Source: Amorphophallus konjac (lineage: Eukaryota > Streptophyta > Magnoliopsida > Alismatales > Araceae). Taken from it: a DNA stretch of 64,000 bases. Where the stretch lies: the NCBI GenBank assembly GCA_022559845.1, contig CM040123.1:301494642-301558641 (forward strand), read 5' to 3'. Both the position numbers and the translations under genes were made by a program. The first letter of the stretch is position 1. The number at the start of each line of letters is the position of its first letter. The notes under the pieces were generated by a model, which did not search any database, was not told the origin of the DNA, and saw only the letters and a list, made by a program, of their open reading frames with translations. This document shows, one piece after another, positions 45,321 to 56,957 of this stretch.

Positions 45321-47601
45321 TGGTGCGGACACCCGAGCAGTTGAGCGGCGCGACACGCCGAGCCACCGGTACCGCACACGGAGCACGACTCGAGCCACCT
45401 CAGCGTTCATCTGGCTCGGAGACAGCCTGGAGACGCCGCCTTGAGTCTCCCCATTTTTCATATTTAATTAGACTTTATTTGTGTGTAAGGTGTGTTTATT
45501 TCATTTTATACGGTTTGCAATTATGAGTGTACGAGGGGCTTATTTGTAAAATGGGACCCCTGGGCCCCACGGGACCCCCAGGCCCCCTCCCATTGGCCCA
45601 TATCAGCCTTGTGGGGTTGGTCAAAATCCAAGGTGGACATCTAGAAGCCTTGGACTAGTCAATTGTCCACATGGGGGACAAGGGACCAAAATGGTCAACA
45701 ATTCCAACCAAACCCACCTACCATGTCCCCCCCTGGGTCAAGGTGCACCCCCCTCCCCATTTGTTTAATATTTTTTTGTATTTTGATCAAACTTCATCCT
45801 AGCCATCCATCCCTAACCCCTAGATCCAACGGTGGAGGATGGATTAGATGGGTGACCTATACATGCTTGTATTTTCCCATTTTCATGAATTAATGCCATT
45901 TGATTCAAACTAATTCAAGAGCAAGGGCTGGTGCACCCCCCTCCTCTCTCCTCCCTCTCCCCCTTGAAGCTGTGAAGGCTTCCATTCTGAGGTGTGACGC
46001 CTCGTGTATCGGTTCCGACAATCGCCGCCGCCGCCACGAGCCGCCACCGCACCGCCATCGCCCTCAACGGAGTTCTGCCCGCGCAGTACCACAGAAGCTT
46101 CCACGAATTTCTTGCCTCAGCCACGAGCTCAGATAGATCTGGGGATTTTAGTGGATGTTCCAGAGGTGTCAAGAACATCCCACAAATTTTGGTTTGCCAT
46201 TCAGATCTCGTTTCATATTTTTTGATTTTCGTCCACTCTTCCATTTTGGTTCTGCCAGAGTTCTGTCCAGATTCATCCCCGCCCTGAGTTTCATGTCTTA
46301 GGTCCGCTTTTTGATTTCTGTTGGTTCGCCCAATTTTACTGGGGGTTCCATTCATCCACCCCTTCATCCACAATTTTTCTCAATTTTTGGTTCGTCCATC
46401 TCATATTTTCTAAAATTCATTCTTAGACCCATCTACAGTTCTGTCCACCTGTTCCCAGATCCGATCACCAATCACCCCAAAAATCATAACAAATCGCCTC
46501 CACCTCCAAATCAAATTCTAAACATAGTCCCAATTCCGGGGTTTGATTCCCTACAACTCCTAAGAAGAGCTCAAGAGCTGAATCGGAGGTTTACTAGGCG
46601 GTCAACGGTGGTTCTCAGACACGTACCCTGCAGATCTGAGATTTCGGTTACTGTACAACGGGGGCTTGTAAATTCAATAAAGTTCTGATCCGACCAGATC
46701 AAGTAGATCTCTCTAGGTCTAGATCAAAGCATTTGAAGAGAGCTTTCCAAAGATAGCTCATGCGTCCTGATCCGACGTCGGGATTGATCACAGCGGCCGT
46801 TTTCGCCGGAGTGCACGCCTGAAAATAGCAACTAAAAATCCGTGGGCAGCAACTTCACAACGTGGGAATCGGAGCCGATCGGCCACCGATCGGTGTTTCC
46901 GGTCGACCGCCATCCGTGGAGGCGCGCCACCAGGGGTCCCCATCACAGTGGGTCCCACTCCCGCAGATCCGGAGGACAGCGCCGTCCGTGGGCCCCTCGG
47001 GCCCGTAGAAGCCGCCGTTCGGAAAGCACGAAAACACGGAGTTCGGCACCGCCGGGCGACATCAAGATGCTGCCCGTCAACCCGAGTTGCGTGATTCCCG
47101 GGCCCTACATGTGACCTTTTACCTCCCTGCGTGGAGTGGGTCAAATTATTGTATTGTTGTAATATTGTTTAACCGGGAGTCTGTGATTCGGCCGGGGTTG
47201 TCTTCGCCACGCCGAGTGCGTGGAGATAATGGTCCGAACCTCTTGGCGTTCATTTGCTTAGCTAGTATATGGTGTGTTTCCGCTGCCGAGAGTGTAGGTA
47301 CTAGCCCGTGTGTCCATGTCACCGTTGTGAGAGTGAGAGTGACCCGTCCCGCGACTCGATCCGAGTCCGGAAGTTGAGTCGGACTACCCTTGACCTCCGC
47401 CGATTCCTTAACCGCGCACGGTCCATGCTTTCCCTCGCTTGGGACGACGAGTGAGCTTCCACTTCTGTTAGCGACATTTTGCCACTAGGAGCTCGTAGTG
47501 TCGGGCTTAGTGTCTCCCTAGTGTGTGCTACTGGTCGCGTCTTCATCTAGAGTCCGAGGGTGGCACCTAATAGTGTCGTCTCCCGTGTCCGTCCCGCATC
47601 A
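45321..47601. mobile_element. Solo LTR inside the T 5' LTR
   Basis: 2281 bp from TGGTGCGGACACC to GTCCCGCATCA with near-inverse ends (TGGTGCGGAC against TGATGCGGGAC) and a perfect 5-bp duplication ATTGT (45316-45320 and 47602-47606). The sibling T LTR lacks it, proving insertion. No internal copy, primer site or coding domain is visible, so it is best read as a solo LTR left by LTR-LTR recombination. An AATAAA word lies at 46677. ORFs inside it are not recognisable. Confidence 0.82.
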
Positions 47602-48833
47602 ATTGTGAAAGCAGCAATGTAGATAAATGTACTTGCATTCACATGAGAGAGAGAAACCATAGGTTACAGAAATGTAGGTAAACATCTCAACCATTCATAG
47701 TCTCCAAAAGAGTACAAGTTCATCGTTCCAGATTACACATGAGCCCGCATGGGCTTGCCACTCCACAACCCTACACAAAATAGAAACAGTCGACCATAGC
47801 ATGCCCAGACGGCCAGTGGCTAACTCTACTCTCCAGCTGCTACCTCCTCCTCAACCTCTTTCTCTATGTCCCTTGAAAACGTGTGTCACAAGGGGTGAGT
47901 GTGACGCTTAGTAGGCAACCCAGACAAACCAGGGTTAACTTTGCATCTATATAATCCATTATATATATAGTTCAAATTTTAACACTAGCTTAGTACATTT
48001 CATCATCAGTTCTTAAGATAACTCATGTAAGGAAAATACGGATTCTTTGACTAACGTACAAGGTACCCAAGTATGCAGCAAAAACCCAGTGATTAAGCAA
48101 TTAAACATTATCATATTTCCATGAGTGTTCATATTTTTGCCATGCAGGGAACCGGACAGCTGCCGCAAACACAAGAGGCCCACACACACATACAAACGAA
48201 CTAAAGAGTACAGCACAGACCAGGAAGTGAACTCCCACCTAGATTCTTGTGGCCCAGTGGCGTTACGTATAGCCGTCCCACAAAGGCCACCCCACAATGG
48301 GACCGAAGATTGAATCAATAGGATTTTGAACAAGGACGTTACGTATCACCGTCCCCTGGGGTCTTTTACTTCCGCGGCGTTACGTATCGCCGTCCCGCAG
48401 AAGGGACAGAAGTCGAACCTCATAGACTGATGTTGTTTTTCCTTCATGGCATACACATTCTTATTTATCTTTTGGTGACTAGCATGATATTTATCATAAC
48501 ATACATGTTTTCATTGATCAAGGGGGCCAAACAAGCTCACAGTCATGCTCCTCATAATTTAAACATGCTCACAGATATGCTTCTAAATTATTTAAGAGGG
48601 CTAAACATACTTGCAGTCATTTCAGGTTAGTACAGGTTTATCCTTTCTAGGCTACACATGCACAGAAAATGATTTATATCTGTGAGTATAGAATTTCTAT
48701 GGGCATGAAATTTTCACTGTGTGCTGCTAACTTAGCCTTTTGCCAATTTCTAATTTCTCATATTTTTATGAATTAATATGCCCCCTCAAAATTCCCTTTT
48801 TCTCAGTTTCTGGAAATTGGGCAGACCCACATG

Positions 48834-49537
48834 TGCACCGACCTTGCTCATAGTCGGGGCCAACCTGCACCGACCTCACTCACACATGCACCGACCTTGC
48901 TCGTGGCCAGGGCCAAACTTGCACCGACCTACTATGCATGGACTTTGGTTATGCTAACACAAACATGCACAGACCGACTATGCTCAGGCCTCACCGTGGC
49001 CAACACAAAACGTGCACAAACCTATTATGCTCAGACTTCACCGTGGCTAACACAAAACATGCACAGATGCGAAACATGCACCAACACAAAACATGCACAA
49101 ACCATATTCTGCATAGACCTTTACCTACGCAGGGACCTAATAGTGCACAGACCTTATAAACAATGCACAGACCCCTTTTACCTACGTATGGGCAAAAGTG
49201 CACCGACCCCACAAACGATGCACGGACCTTACTATAACTAAAGCATGCACGGACCTTACCTATGCATGGACTAAAATGTGCACCGATGCCAACACAAACA
49301 TACACAGCCCCTCACGCATGGACTAAACGTGCACCGATGCTAATACATCATGCACGGACCCCTCTTGGCCTAAAACATGCACCGACCTCTCCTTTGGCCT
49401 GAACAAAACACGCACCGACCTTATGGCTTGAACTAAACACGCACCAACCTAACACGGGATCTGCTCAGACCTGATGTATGGACTCTAATACGTATGCTCA
49501 GGCTTGACTGGGCTACTCCATTGGTGCACCGACTAGG
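48834..49537 (-). repeat. TGCACCGAC repeat array in T 5' LTR
   Basis: Counterpart of 19318-20050; nine exact ACCGAC hexamers by eye. Some units differ between the two LTRs. Confidence 0.7.
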
Positions 49538-50533
49538 GGTTTCCTATATATGTGTTCTGACCCTCCCAAGGACTGTGGAAACTCATGGAACACAAAATTG
49601 ATTTAAAAAATAAACCCCAAAATGGATATGTTGGTCATCCCCACCTGCACTTAATCCCACTTTAGAGTGTATGAAATAGATTTGAAATCATTCTAATGCA
49701 TCATTGACCCCCAAAGTTTGAGGTTAGGTGCCTACCTTTGAGATGGTAAACCGTCAATCCGGGGATGAAATCCGCACCCCAGATCCCCCTAAAGCTTTTT
49801 CTTCCGATCCGGGGATGAGTTTCACACCCCAGACCCACCAGTCTTCATTGCAGGTTCACCCTTTACAAAATGCCAAGGCTCCTCACTCCTCGTCCTTACC
49901 CGAGAGAAACTGTAGATGGTGGGTGTTGAGGATAGGAGTTGCTAAAGGTTGATTACCCTTGGAACCCACTTCTTTATTAAGGTTTAAAGTCTCACAAGGC
50001 ATGTCCTGGGTTCAGCCCAGCCCCCAGGTCACTGACTTAAACAGGAGTTAATGCTAAGCATCCCTTCGGGTTGAACATGTGTGACCCTTCGTCTACTCAG
50101 TCAAAGATGTGAATGGGCACATTTATTCGTTAGGATTTAGGTTTGGATGTCTTAATACGAAATGAAGGGGACTTCCAGATCTAACTTTCAGTCTTGGTTT
50201 CATTGAATTTCATTAACTCTACCAGGAGTTATGATTTTTCCATTAATTATGTGTGAATTCGCCCAACAGTCACACCTCTTCATGACAGCTGATGGAAAAG
50301 GGCTCAGAACCGTGGGTTCTGGTGCGAATTGGGTCTCCCCCTCAACATAAGAGTTTGGGCAAAGGGTCCAAGCTTTCTAATGGGCCTAGTTTCATCCCAT
50401 TTTGATCCCCCTACGTTAATTTATGAGTTTTCTAATTTCTTAGATAGTCTATCTAGATTTTTGGCCCGTTTGGTTCATGGGTCTGAATTGTGCCCGATTA
50501 GGCTAGTGCCCAATTGGCGGTCATTACAGTCTT

Positions 50534-50960
50534 TTTGTTGACTGGCTAGATGAAAGGTCTAAGCCAGAGGTAGAAGAAAGGTCTTTTTGTTGTCTGGCTA
50601 GACGAAAGGTCCGAGCTAGAGGTAGAAGGGTCTTTTTGTTCTATGGTTGGACGGAAGGTCCGAGCCAAAGGCGAAAGAGTCTTTTTTGTTCTATGGTCGG
50701 ACGGAAGGTCTGAGCCAAAGGTGAAAGGGTATTTTTGTTCTATGGTCGGATGGAAGGTCCGAGCCAAAGGTAAAGAGTCTTTTTGTTCTATGGTCGGACG
50801 GAAGGTCCGAGCCAAAGGTGAAAGGGTCTTTTTATTCTGTGGTCGGGCGGAAGGTCCGAGGCAAAGGTGAAAGGGTCTTTTGTTAACTGGCTGGACAAAA
50901 GGTCTGAGCCAGAGGTAGAAAAAGAGTCTTTTTGTTCTCTGACCAGACGAAAGATCCGAA
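50534..50960 (-). repeat. Second hairpin array of Y (about 58-bp units)
   Basis: About 7 units of GTCTTTTTGTTCTATGGTCG type. Each holds an inverted repeat such as CGGAC-GGAAG-GTCCG with outer TGG/CCA (50791-50814), or CTGGC...GCCAG around GAC...GTC (50887-50912). Confidence 0.8.
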
Positions 50961-51950
50961 CCAAAGGTGAAATATGGACATTGACCCAACGGGATGTCGG
51001 AGTCAACAAACCTTGCTTTGACGGTGTGTCCGAGATAAGGGCAGACATAAAACACTGTTGTCGTCTCGAAGTCATGTCAAAAATGACCAGCCTGGGAGAG
51101 ACACAGGGTCTGGGCCATGGTAGAAAATGGTTGTTGACTTGACAGACTGCCAAAGTCAACCAACTTGGCGATGACGTGGGGTCTAAGCCAAGGAAGGAAT
51201 ATAGGATATAAATGTTGACTCGATGTCATGTCGAAGCCAACGAACTTGGCAGAGACGTGAGGCCTTAGCCAAGGGCAGAATATAGAATGGGTGTTGACTT
51301 GACGTCTTGTCGAAGCCAACAAACTTGGCAGAGGCGTGAGGCCTAAACCAAGGGCAGAATATAGGATAAGTGTTGGCTCGATGTCATGTCGAAGCCAACG
51401 AACTTGGCAGAGGTGTGAGGCCTTAGCCAAGGGTAGAATATAGGATAGGCGTTGACCCGACGTCATGTCGAAGCCAACGAACTTGGCAAAGTCGTGAGGC
51501 CTTAGCCAAGGGCAGAATATAGGATAGGTCTTGACTCGACGTCCTGTCGAAGCCAACGAACTTGGCAGAGGCGTGAGGCCTAAGCCAAGGGAAGAATATA
51601 GAATAGGTGTTGACTCGATGTCATGTCAAAGTCAACGGGCCCTGTCCCGATAGAAGGTTTGGGGTGAGGGCAGACCAGATGGTAAACGGATAAGAGGCCC
51701 AGACTCAGGGCTAAATATTAGTGTCAACCCGACGAAATGTCGGAGTCAACGAACCTTGCTCAGACGGAAAGCCTAAAATAAGGGTAGAATGTGTAGACGA
51801 GGGTGTCAACCCGACGTCATGTCGAAGTTGACCAACCCAGCAGAGACGTGAGGTCTAAGCCAGGATAGAATATGTATGTTGACCTGTGGAGATGACGGGA
51901 TCAACAAACCTTGCCCAGACAGAAGGTCTGAGACAAAGTGAAGATGTGTT
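50961..51950 (-). repeat. Third hairpin array of Y (about 81-bp units)
   Basis: Units alternate two hairpins: GTTGGC-TCGA...TCGA-GCCAAC (51372-51399) and CTTGGC...GGT-GTGAG-GCC...GCCAAG (51403-51431), separated by AGAATATAGGATAGG. About 6 clear copies between 51120 and 51620, then degenerate ones. Confidence 0.8.
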
Positions 51951-52670
51951 TTTGTTAGTTTATTTGTTTGTATTGATTGAATTTGTTGAATTTGTTGAGT
52001 TCATCGAATTTGTTAAGTTTATTGGGTTTGTTGGTTTTATTGAACTTGTTGGGTTTATTGAGTTTGTTGGTTTAGTTCGTTGAGTTTATCGGGTTTGTTG
52101 AATTTGTTAAGTTCATTGAATTCATTGGTTGAGTTTATTAAGGTTTATTTGGTTTATTCGGTTTGTTGATTCATTGAGTTTGTTGAGCTTATTGGGTTTG
52201 TTGAATTTGTTAAGTTCATTGAATTCATTAGTTGAGTTTATTAAGGTTTATTTGGTTTATTCGGTTTGTTGATTCACTGAGTCTGTTGAGCTTATTGGGT
52301 TTGTTGAACATTTTATCAATTCCATTGAGTTTATTGATTTTATTAGGTTTATTGAGTCCATTGATTTATTGGGTTGATTGATTTTGCCCGGTTCATTAGG
52401 TTTATTGAATTCTATTGTGTCAATTGAGTTTATTGATTTTACTTTGTTTATTGAGCTCGTTGGGTTTATTTAGTTTACTGAGTGTATTGGGCTTGTTTGA
52501 TTTATTGAATTGATTAAGTTTATCGTGGTTTGTTTAATTCACTGGATTGATTGATTTATTTTGGTGATTGATTTTGTTATATTCATTGGGTTTATTGAGT
52601 TCGCTAAATCTGTTGAATTTATTGGTTTTGTTGAATTTTGTTGAGTTTGTTGATTCATTAAGTTTATTTT
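51951..52670 (-). repeat. 9-bp-period T/G-rich satellite in Y
   Basis: Long degenerate run of GAATTTGTT, GGGTTTATT, GAGTTTGTT and similar 9-mers with occasional shifts. It gives a spurious short ORF of FVEFVEFIEF type on the plus strand. Confidence 0.8.
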
Positions 52671-52849
52671 AAATCATCATCTTCATTTCTTTCATTTCTT
52701 TATTTATTTCTTTCTTCTTTTGTTTTTTTTTGTTGTAATTTTTTTTTGTTTTATTTTTGGTCTCCCTGGCACAGACTTGTTCGCGGTGCGGGACATTTTG
52801 TTCGGTGGGACTATTGGTGAATTTCATTGTTTATTACGTCGGTAGGACT
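52671..52849. other. T-rich spacer in Y
   Basis: Poly-T-rich low-complexity sequence, then unique sequence. No gene. Confidence 0.5.
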
Positions 52850-53240
52850 AGGGATCAACGTCCAAGAGTCCGACCAAGACGGGGTGCCTCGAGCCGAAAA
52901 GGAAGGGGTTTAAGGGCCCAATTTCGTGAGGCTAGGGATAGTTTTCAAGCTCGGCGAGGGCGGAGCGCCTCAAGCCGAGAAAAGGGCTTTATGAACCCAG
53001 CCCAGTGGGACAGAGGGTAATTTTAGGGCTCGGCGAGAGCGGAGTGCCTCGGGCCAAGGAAAAGGCTTTGGTGACCCAGCCCGATGGGACAAAAGGTTAT
53101 ATTCGAGCTCGACGAGGGCGGAGCGCCTCAGGCCAAGGAAAAAGGCTTTGTGGACCCAGCCTGACTGGACTGATGGGCAAAGTGTTGAGTTTGGAAAAGG
53201 TGGAGTGCCTTATGCCAAGAAAATGGAGATTTTATTAGGC
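52850..53240 (-). repeat. Fourth hairpin array of Y (about 79-bp units)
   Basis: About five units with CTCGGC...GGCG-GAG-CGCC...GCCGAG hairpins (best copy 52950-52979), followed by CCCAGCC(c/t)(a/g)(a/c)TGGGAC. The last two units are degenerate. Confidence 0.75.
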
Positions 53241-53868
53241 CGACATTGGGCAAAGGGGTCCGAACCGGTAATGGTGGGAGAGCCCCGTGAGACAAATATG
53301 GCATCTCTTGGTGTATCTGAATCATTGTTGGCCGAACGCTAGAAAACAGTGAGAATGCATTGGCCGGGGACGTAGGTCCCAAATCAAGGGTAGAGGTTCA
53401 GTCCCGGTGGGACAAGTGGGGAGTATCCCCGCAGGATGAGGCGTATGGGGAAGCCCTGTTGACCCCATAACTTCCCTTCTTCTTTTCTCTTAAATTCATT
53501 CTTGTCTTTTTTTTTTTGGAATGGACAACTCCGATGGCGCTGCCAGTGTAGTATAGAGTCGTTGCTCTTCATTTAATAGACCAAGCGGGTGCATAGGAGA
53601 GCGCTCACCTCCTCAGAGAGGGGATGAGTGGTTCGCTCTACCATACCGATCCCACAATGGTAGTTTCTTATTGATACAGACTAAGTCGTGAGGTGGGTGA
53701 TATTTCCACTAGCAGCTGCAGCCATCAAGGCCTCCTTCATTCATCATTTTTTTTATACCTGCCCCCAGAACATGCCATTTCTTTTCCTTCTTTTCTTTTT
53801 TTTCTTTTTTTTCTTTTTTTTTGGCAAACATCCGCATTTGAGCTGCGAGATGATACTAAATGTTGGCT
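53241..53868. other. Spacer between arrays and gag of Y
   Basis: No ORF supported. A T-rich tract at 53785-53822 (A-rich on the element strand) follows the gag stop. Confidence 0.4.
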
Positions 53869-55167
53869 TCAGCCAAATCTGTGAGGAGCAGCTGGGGCAG
53901 CGATGCTGCGTGGGGCTGCCCTTTTGAAGATGGGCATTTGATGAGGGCGCGGTGGATCCACCTTGTATTCGCCCATCTGCAATTCGCCTTTCTTGATCAG
54001 GCATTCAATAATGTCCTTGAACACATAGCAATCCTCAATGGGATGCCCCACAGTTTGGTGATAAGGACAGAAGCTTAGATCGTCTTTTCTTACGAAATCC
54101 CCTGATTTCTTCGACTGTGGGAGCACCACTTTGCCGCATTCACAGGCCCACTCAAAAAGAGTCCTAGTCTTATCCTTCGGAAAGGAGTATGGTTTCATCA
54201 TTCTGCCCCGTAATGAAGACCCTTGTTTTGCTGACTCGGCGGAAGAAAGGTTGACTGCCTCTTTCATTTTCTTCTTCTGTTGCTCGAAGGCTTCAAAATT
54301 TGAAGCGCAAATCTCTTCATTCGTCGGGTATTTATCGGTTGGTTTATTCTTCTGGCTCGAGGCTGTAGAAGCCAGGCAAAGCTTTGCCAGAACTACTTCG
54401 ACATCAGCCACGATGTCACTTAACTGTTCAAAGGTCGTGACTTCAATGTCAATGACCCATCCTAGAATTTCTATTCTCAAATTTTCTTTGTAGATTTGAA
54501 CAGAGTCCCCATAACTTGGCGGATGCCGGCACCTTTCACAGAGATTCCTCTACCTTTTTATGTAGTCCATGGCGGACTCATCATCTTTTTGTTTGGCTCC
54601 TTCTAATTCGGCCTCAGTGACTTCCTATGTGGCCATCTTCATGTTTATTGTTTGTTCTATCTTCGATCTGTCTATCATCACCAGACTTGTTGGACTTTGA
54701 TGTAGGGCAGCTGGTTGCATATGCGGCTGTATTGACGCCATTGTCGGAGATGCTTTGATTGCCTCCTGACATGCCCGGGGGACCGGATATTGGAGTGGCT
54801 GAGGGGGGATGCCCCCTGTATATTCAGGCGTTAGTCGGAGCATGGCTGGCCATGTTGGGGCTTTAGGTGAGCTAGCACTAGCTTGTACTGCTTCATGTAA
54901 ATGTCCTGCCAATCAAGGCATGTATGGACTTATATTCATTTCATTTAGCTGCCTCTGCAGCATTTCAATCTCTTGATGTTTTTGGTGTAGTAGCGCCACC
55001 AGGGCGGAGTCTTGTAAGAAGAGGCCGGGAGTGCTACTGCCTTCCTCCTCTAGTTCGTATAAGATGTGTGGCATCCTGCCATCATTGCCGACTGTAGGTA
55101 GCTCCTTTGAGATGAACTCCTTGTGTTGTATGCCTCCGAATGGAGGAGGAACGTGGTATTGAGCCCC
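53869..55167 (-). pseudogene. Y gag, three nonsense codons, N-terminus cut by V
   Basis: One frame from the V insertion (55167) to 53869. The N-terminal part holds QYHVPPPFGG and a coiled stretch (LLHQKHQEIEMLQRQLNEMN). The middle holds the end of a retrotransposon gag domain (DESAMDYIKR, RNLCERC, IDIEVTTFEQLSDIV). The C-terminal part has a C-x2-H-x4-H-x4-C finger (CPYHQTVGHPIEDC) followed by FKDIIECLIKKGEL. Stops are TGA 54913-54915, TAG 54625-54627 and TAG 54550-54552. No protease or RT follows. Lineage is uncertain; the finger resembles Tat/Retand gag proteins. Confidence 0.75.
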
Positions 55168-56940
55168 TGATAACGCGAAAGTTCGTCGTTTAAAACACGC
55201 GTATAACAATCTTAAAATCGAACTCGCACAAAATGATCAAAAGAGAACGTAGTACTATGGCAAGCATGGGTCGAATCCACAGGGAAGAAGAGATTTTTAG
55301 AGTTAAAAACCTTAGAATCCTTTGAAAAACACTTGTGATTTGGATTTGCTTAAAGAAAATAGTGAAATGATGAACAAACCAAACACTTAATTGAACACAC
55401 CATGACTATGCGCTTATGCTATAGAAAATAATTGCATGAAGTGGAAAGAAGATATAGAAGAAAGAGATAGAGAGGGAAGAAGAGCAAGAACTAGATCAAG
55501 AGAACAACTCATTTCATTAACTTAAAAGAAAGAGTACATGAAATGTGAAACAAGTTTATACTAATGACATAATGAGATTACAATGAAGTGAAATATCACA
55601 AAAGCAATAACACAAGAAAAGCCTAGAGTTTGGAGTTTGGAGATGGCAGCAGCAATGGTGATGATAGCGCCGTTCTCTCTTGGCCTTGGATCACGAACAA
55701 CCTTGTGGAAGATGTCGTCTACGCCGGGAGGAAGTCACCTTCGTCGTTGAAGTAGTCTTTGGAGGGTGAATAACTTTGAACCCAAGAGGAATTAGGGGAT
55801 GCCCAAGAAGAAGAGGTTGAAGAGGGAGAAGAGAGGAAAAACTTTAATGAAGAACTCAGAGAGAAAAGAAGAGAAGAAGGGCTTCAAAATGGAGACATAA
55901 CCGAAGCTAGCACCTCGGATGAACAGTAAAAACACAAGACATCACCCTTAAATAGAGATTATAACTTAAAAACAGTAGAGACTTAGAAGATGGTGTAGAA
56001 GAAGAAGTTGTAGAACATTTAAAAAAAAAGGACTTTCATGAAGACAGTAAGATGAGAAAATGATGAGAAGGGGGAGAAATATGGGAAAGAACAGAGAGAA
56101 ACATGGGTTTACAGATGAACAGGACAGCACAGTGAAAAATACGAAATAGCTTAAAAACTAGAAGGAACTAGAAGATGCTCCAGAAGAAGAAGTTGTAGAG
56201 AACTTAAAAAATAAAGAACTTTGAAGAAGAGTGTATGAGCTGAAAATGAACTTACAAGGGAGAACTCGGAGGCCTAAGGTTAGGAGAGAAATTGCCAAAA
56301 GAAGAACACCCTTCTCCTTCTTGTCATGGGCTATTTATAGGAAAAGTTGGGTAGATGGAGGGTGGAGATTGTATCAAAGGAGATGGATGGATGGGATTTA
56401 AGTAGAATATGATGCATGGGGAAGAGAAAAAGTAAGTGAGTACACCCTCCTTGGGCTTTGGACAACCCCCTTCCCAAGACTCATCATTCCTCTCCTTTAT
56501 TTCAAACTTTGAATTCAATTCTCCCTCCAACCGAAATATGTGTTTCTTTTACTCAATTTCAAACTTCTAGAATTTCTTTTCCCTCCAATCAAAATATGTA
56601 CTTTTGACTTGGTCAACATGGTGGTGACAGTTTTACCCCCGGCTTCTTTTGTAATTACCTTCGGTGTCCTACACACACATAATTACACTTTAGTCCATAA
56701 AAATTACCATAATGTGCACATAAATCTTTAATGCTCATGATTATGCAATGGAGAATTAATGCTCATGGCCCTCAACTTTAACTTATTATTAAATAAGATA
56801 ATCGAATTAATCAATTTACGTGAAAGCTCCAATTTAAATGCGGAGTTGAGGTTAACTATGAAATATGCATAATTGCCTAATTATATGCACATAAAATGGT
56901 GTATATGCAATGAATTGTCATAAGAAATGGACACTTATCA
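55168..56940 (-). repeat. 3' LTR of V
   Basis: 1773 bp, TGATAACGCG...ACACTTATCA on the plus strand. TATA box at 56331-56340 (minus CTATAAATAG). Contains about 3 degenerate units of a 180-195-bp repeat (55768-56240) like those in the U LTR. Left flank GCCCC is the expected target duplication. Confidence 0.85.
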
Positions 56941-56957
56941 CACCCCCCCCCCAACTT
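56941..56957 (-). promoter_or_regulatory. Polypurine tract of V
   Basis: The minus strand AAGTTGGGGGGGGGGTG lies directly before the LTR. Confidence 0.82.

Larger units (their letters stand above)
18015..50528 (-). mobile_element. Element T: Del/Tekay-like chromovirus, split by W, Z and a solo LTR
   Basis: Minus-strand Ty3/gypsy with a 3' LTR at 18015-21043 and a 5' LTR at 45231-50528 (about 3.01 kb once the solo LTR is removed), a tRNA-Met primer site and target duplication GTCTT. The interior without nested elements is about 4.75 kb and encodes gag, protease, RT, RNase H, integrase and a C-terminal chromodomain in one frame. That frame is broken by four stops in pol, a 25-bp duplication in gag and the insertions. 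The LTRs differ by several per cent (about 15 differences in a 240-bp stretch I compared). Confidence 0.9.
45231..50528 (-). repeat. 5' LTR of T, interrupted by a solo LTR
   Basis: Pairs with 18015-21043. Without the 2286-bp insert and its duplication it is about 3012 bp. TATA-like CATATATAGG at 49543-49552 (minus). Confidence 0.88.
13145..55167 (-). mobile_element. Element Y: gag-only (TR-GAG-like) LTR retrotransposon, split by T
   Basis: Pieces of Y are the 3' LTR (to 14385), interior 14386-18014, then T, then interior 50534-55167, where Athila element V interrupts gag. Joining the interior across T gives about 8.3 kb: about 1.3 kb of broken gag (53869-55167) followed by about 7 kb of tandem arrays up to the 3' LTR. 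No protease, reverse transcriptase, RNase H or integrase motif occurs in those parts, matching the description of TR-GAG elements. The 5' LTR lies beyond V, outside the window. The left edge of the 3' LTR is not fixed. Confidence 0.65.

Noticed and set aside
45900..47377. Several short ORFs in 45.9-47.4 kb
   Set aside because: They overlap on both strands inside the solo LTR and show no domain.
51886..52083. Small hydrophobic/acidic repeat protein (FVEFIEF type)
   Set aside because: Entirely produced by the 9-bp satellite; no start context or neighbouring support.
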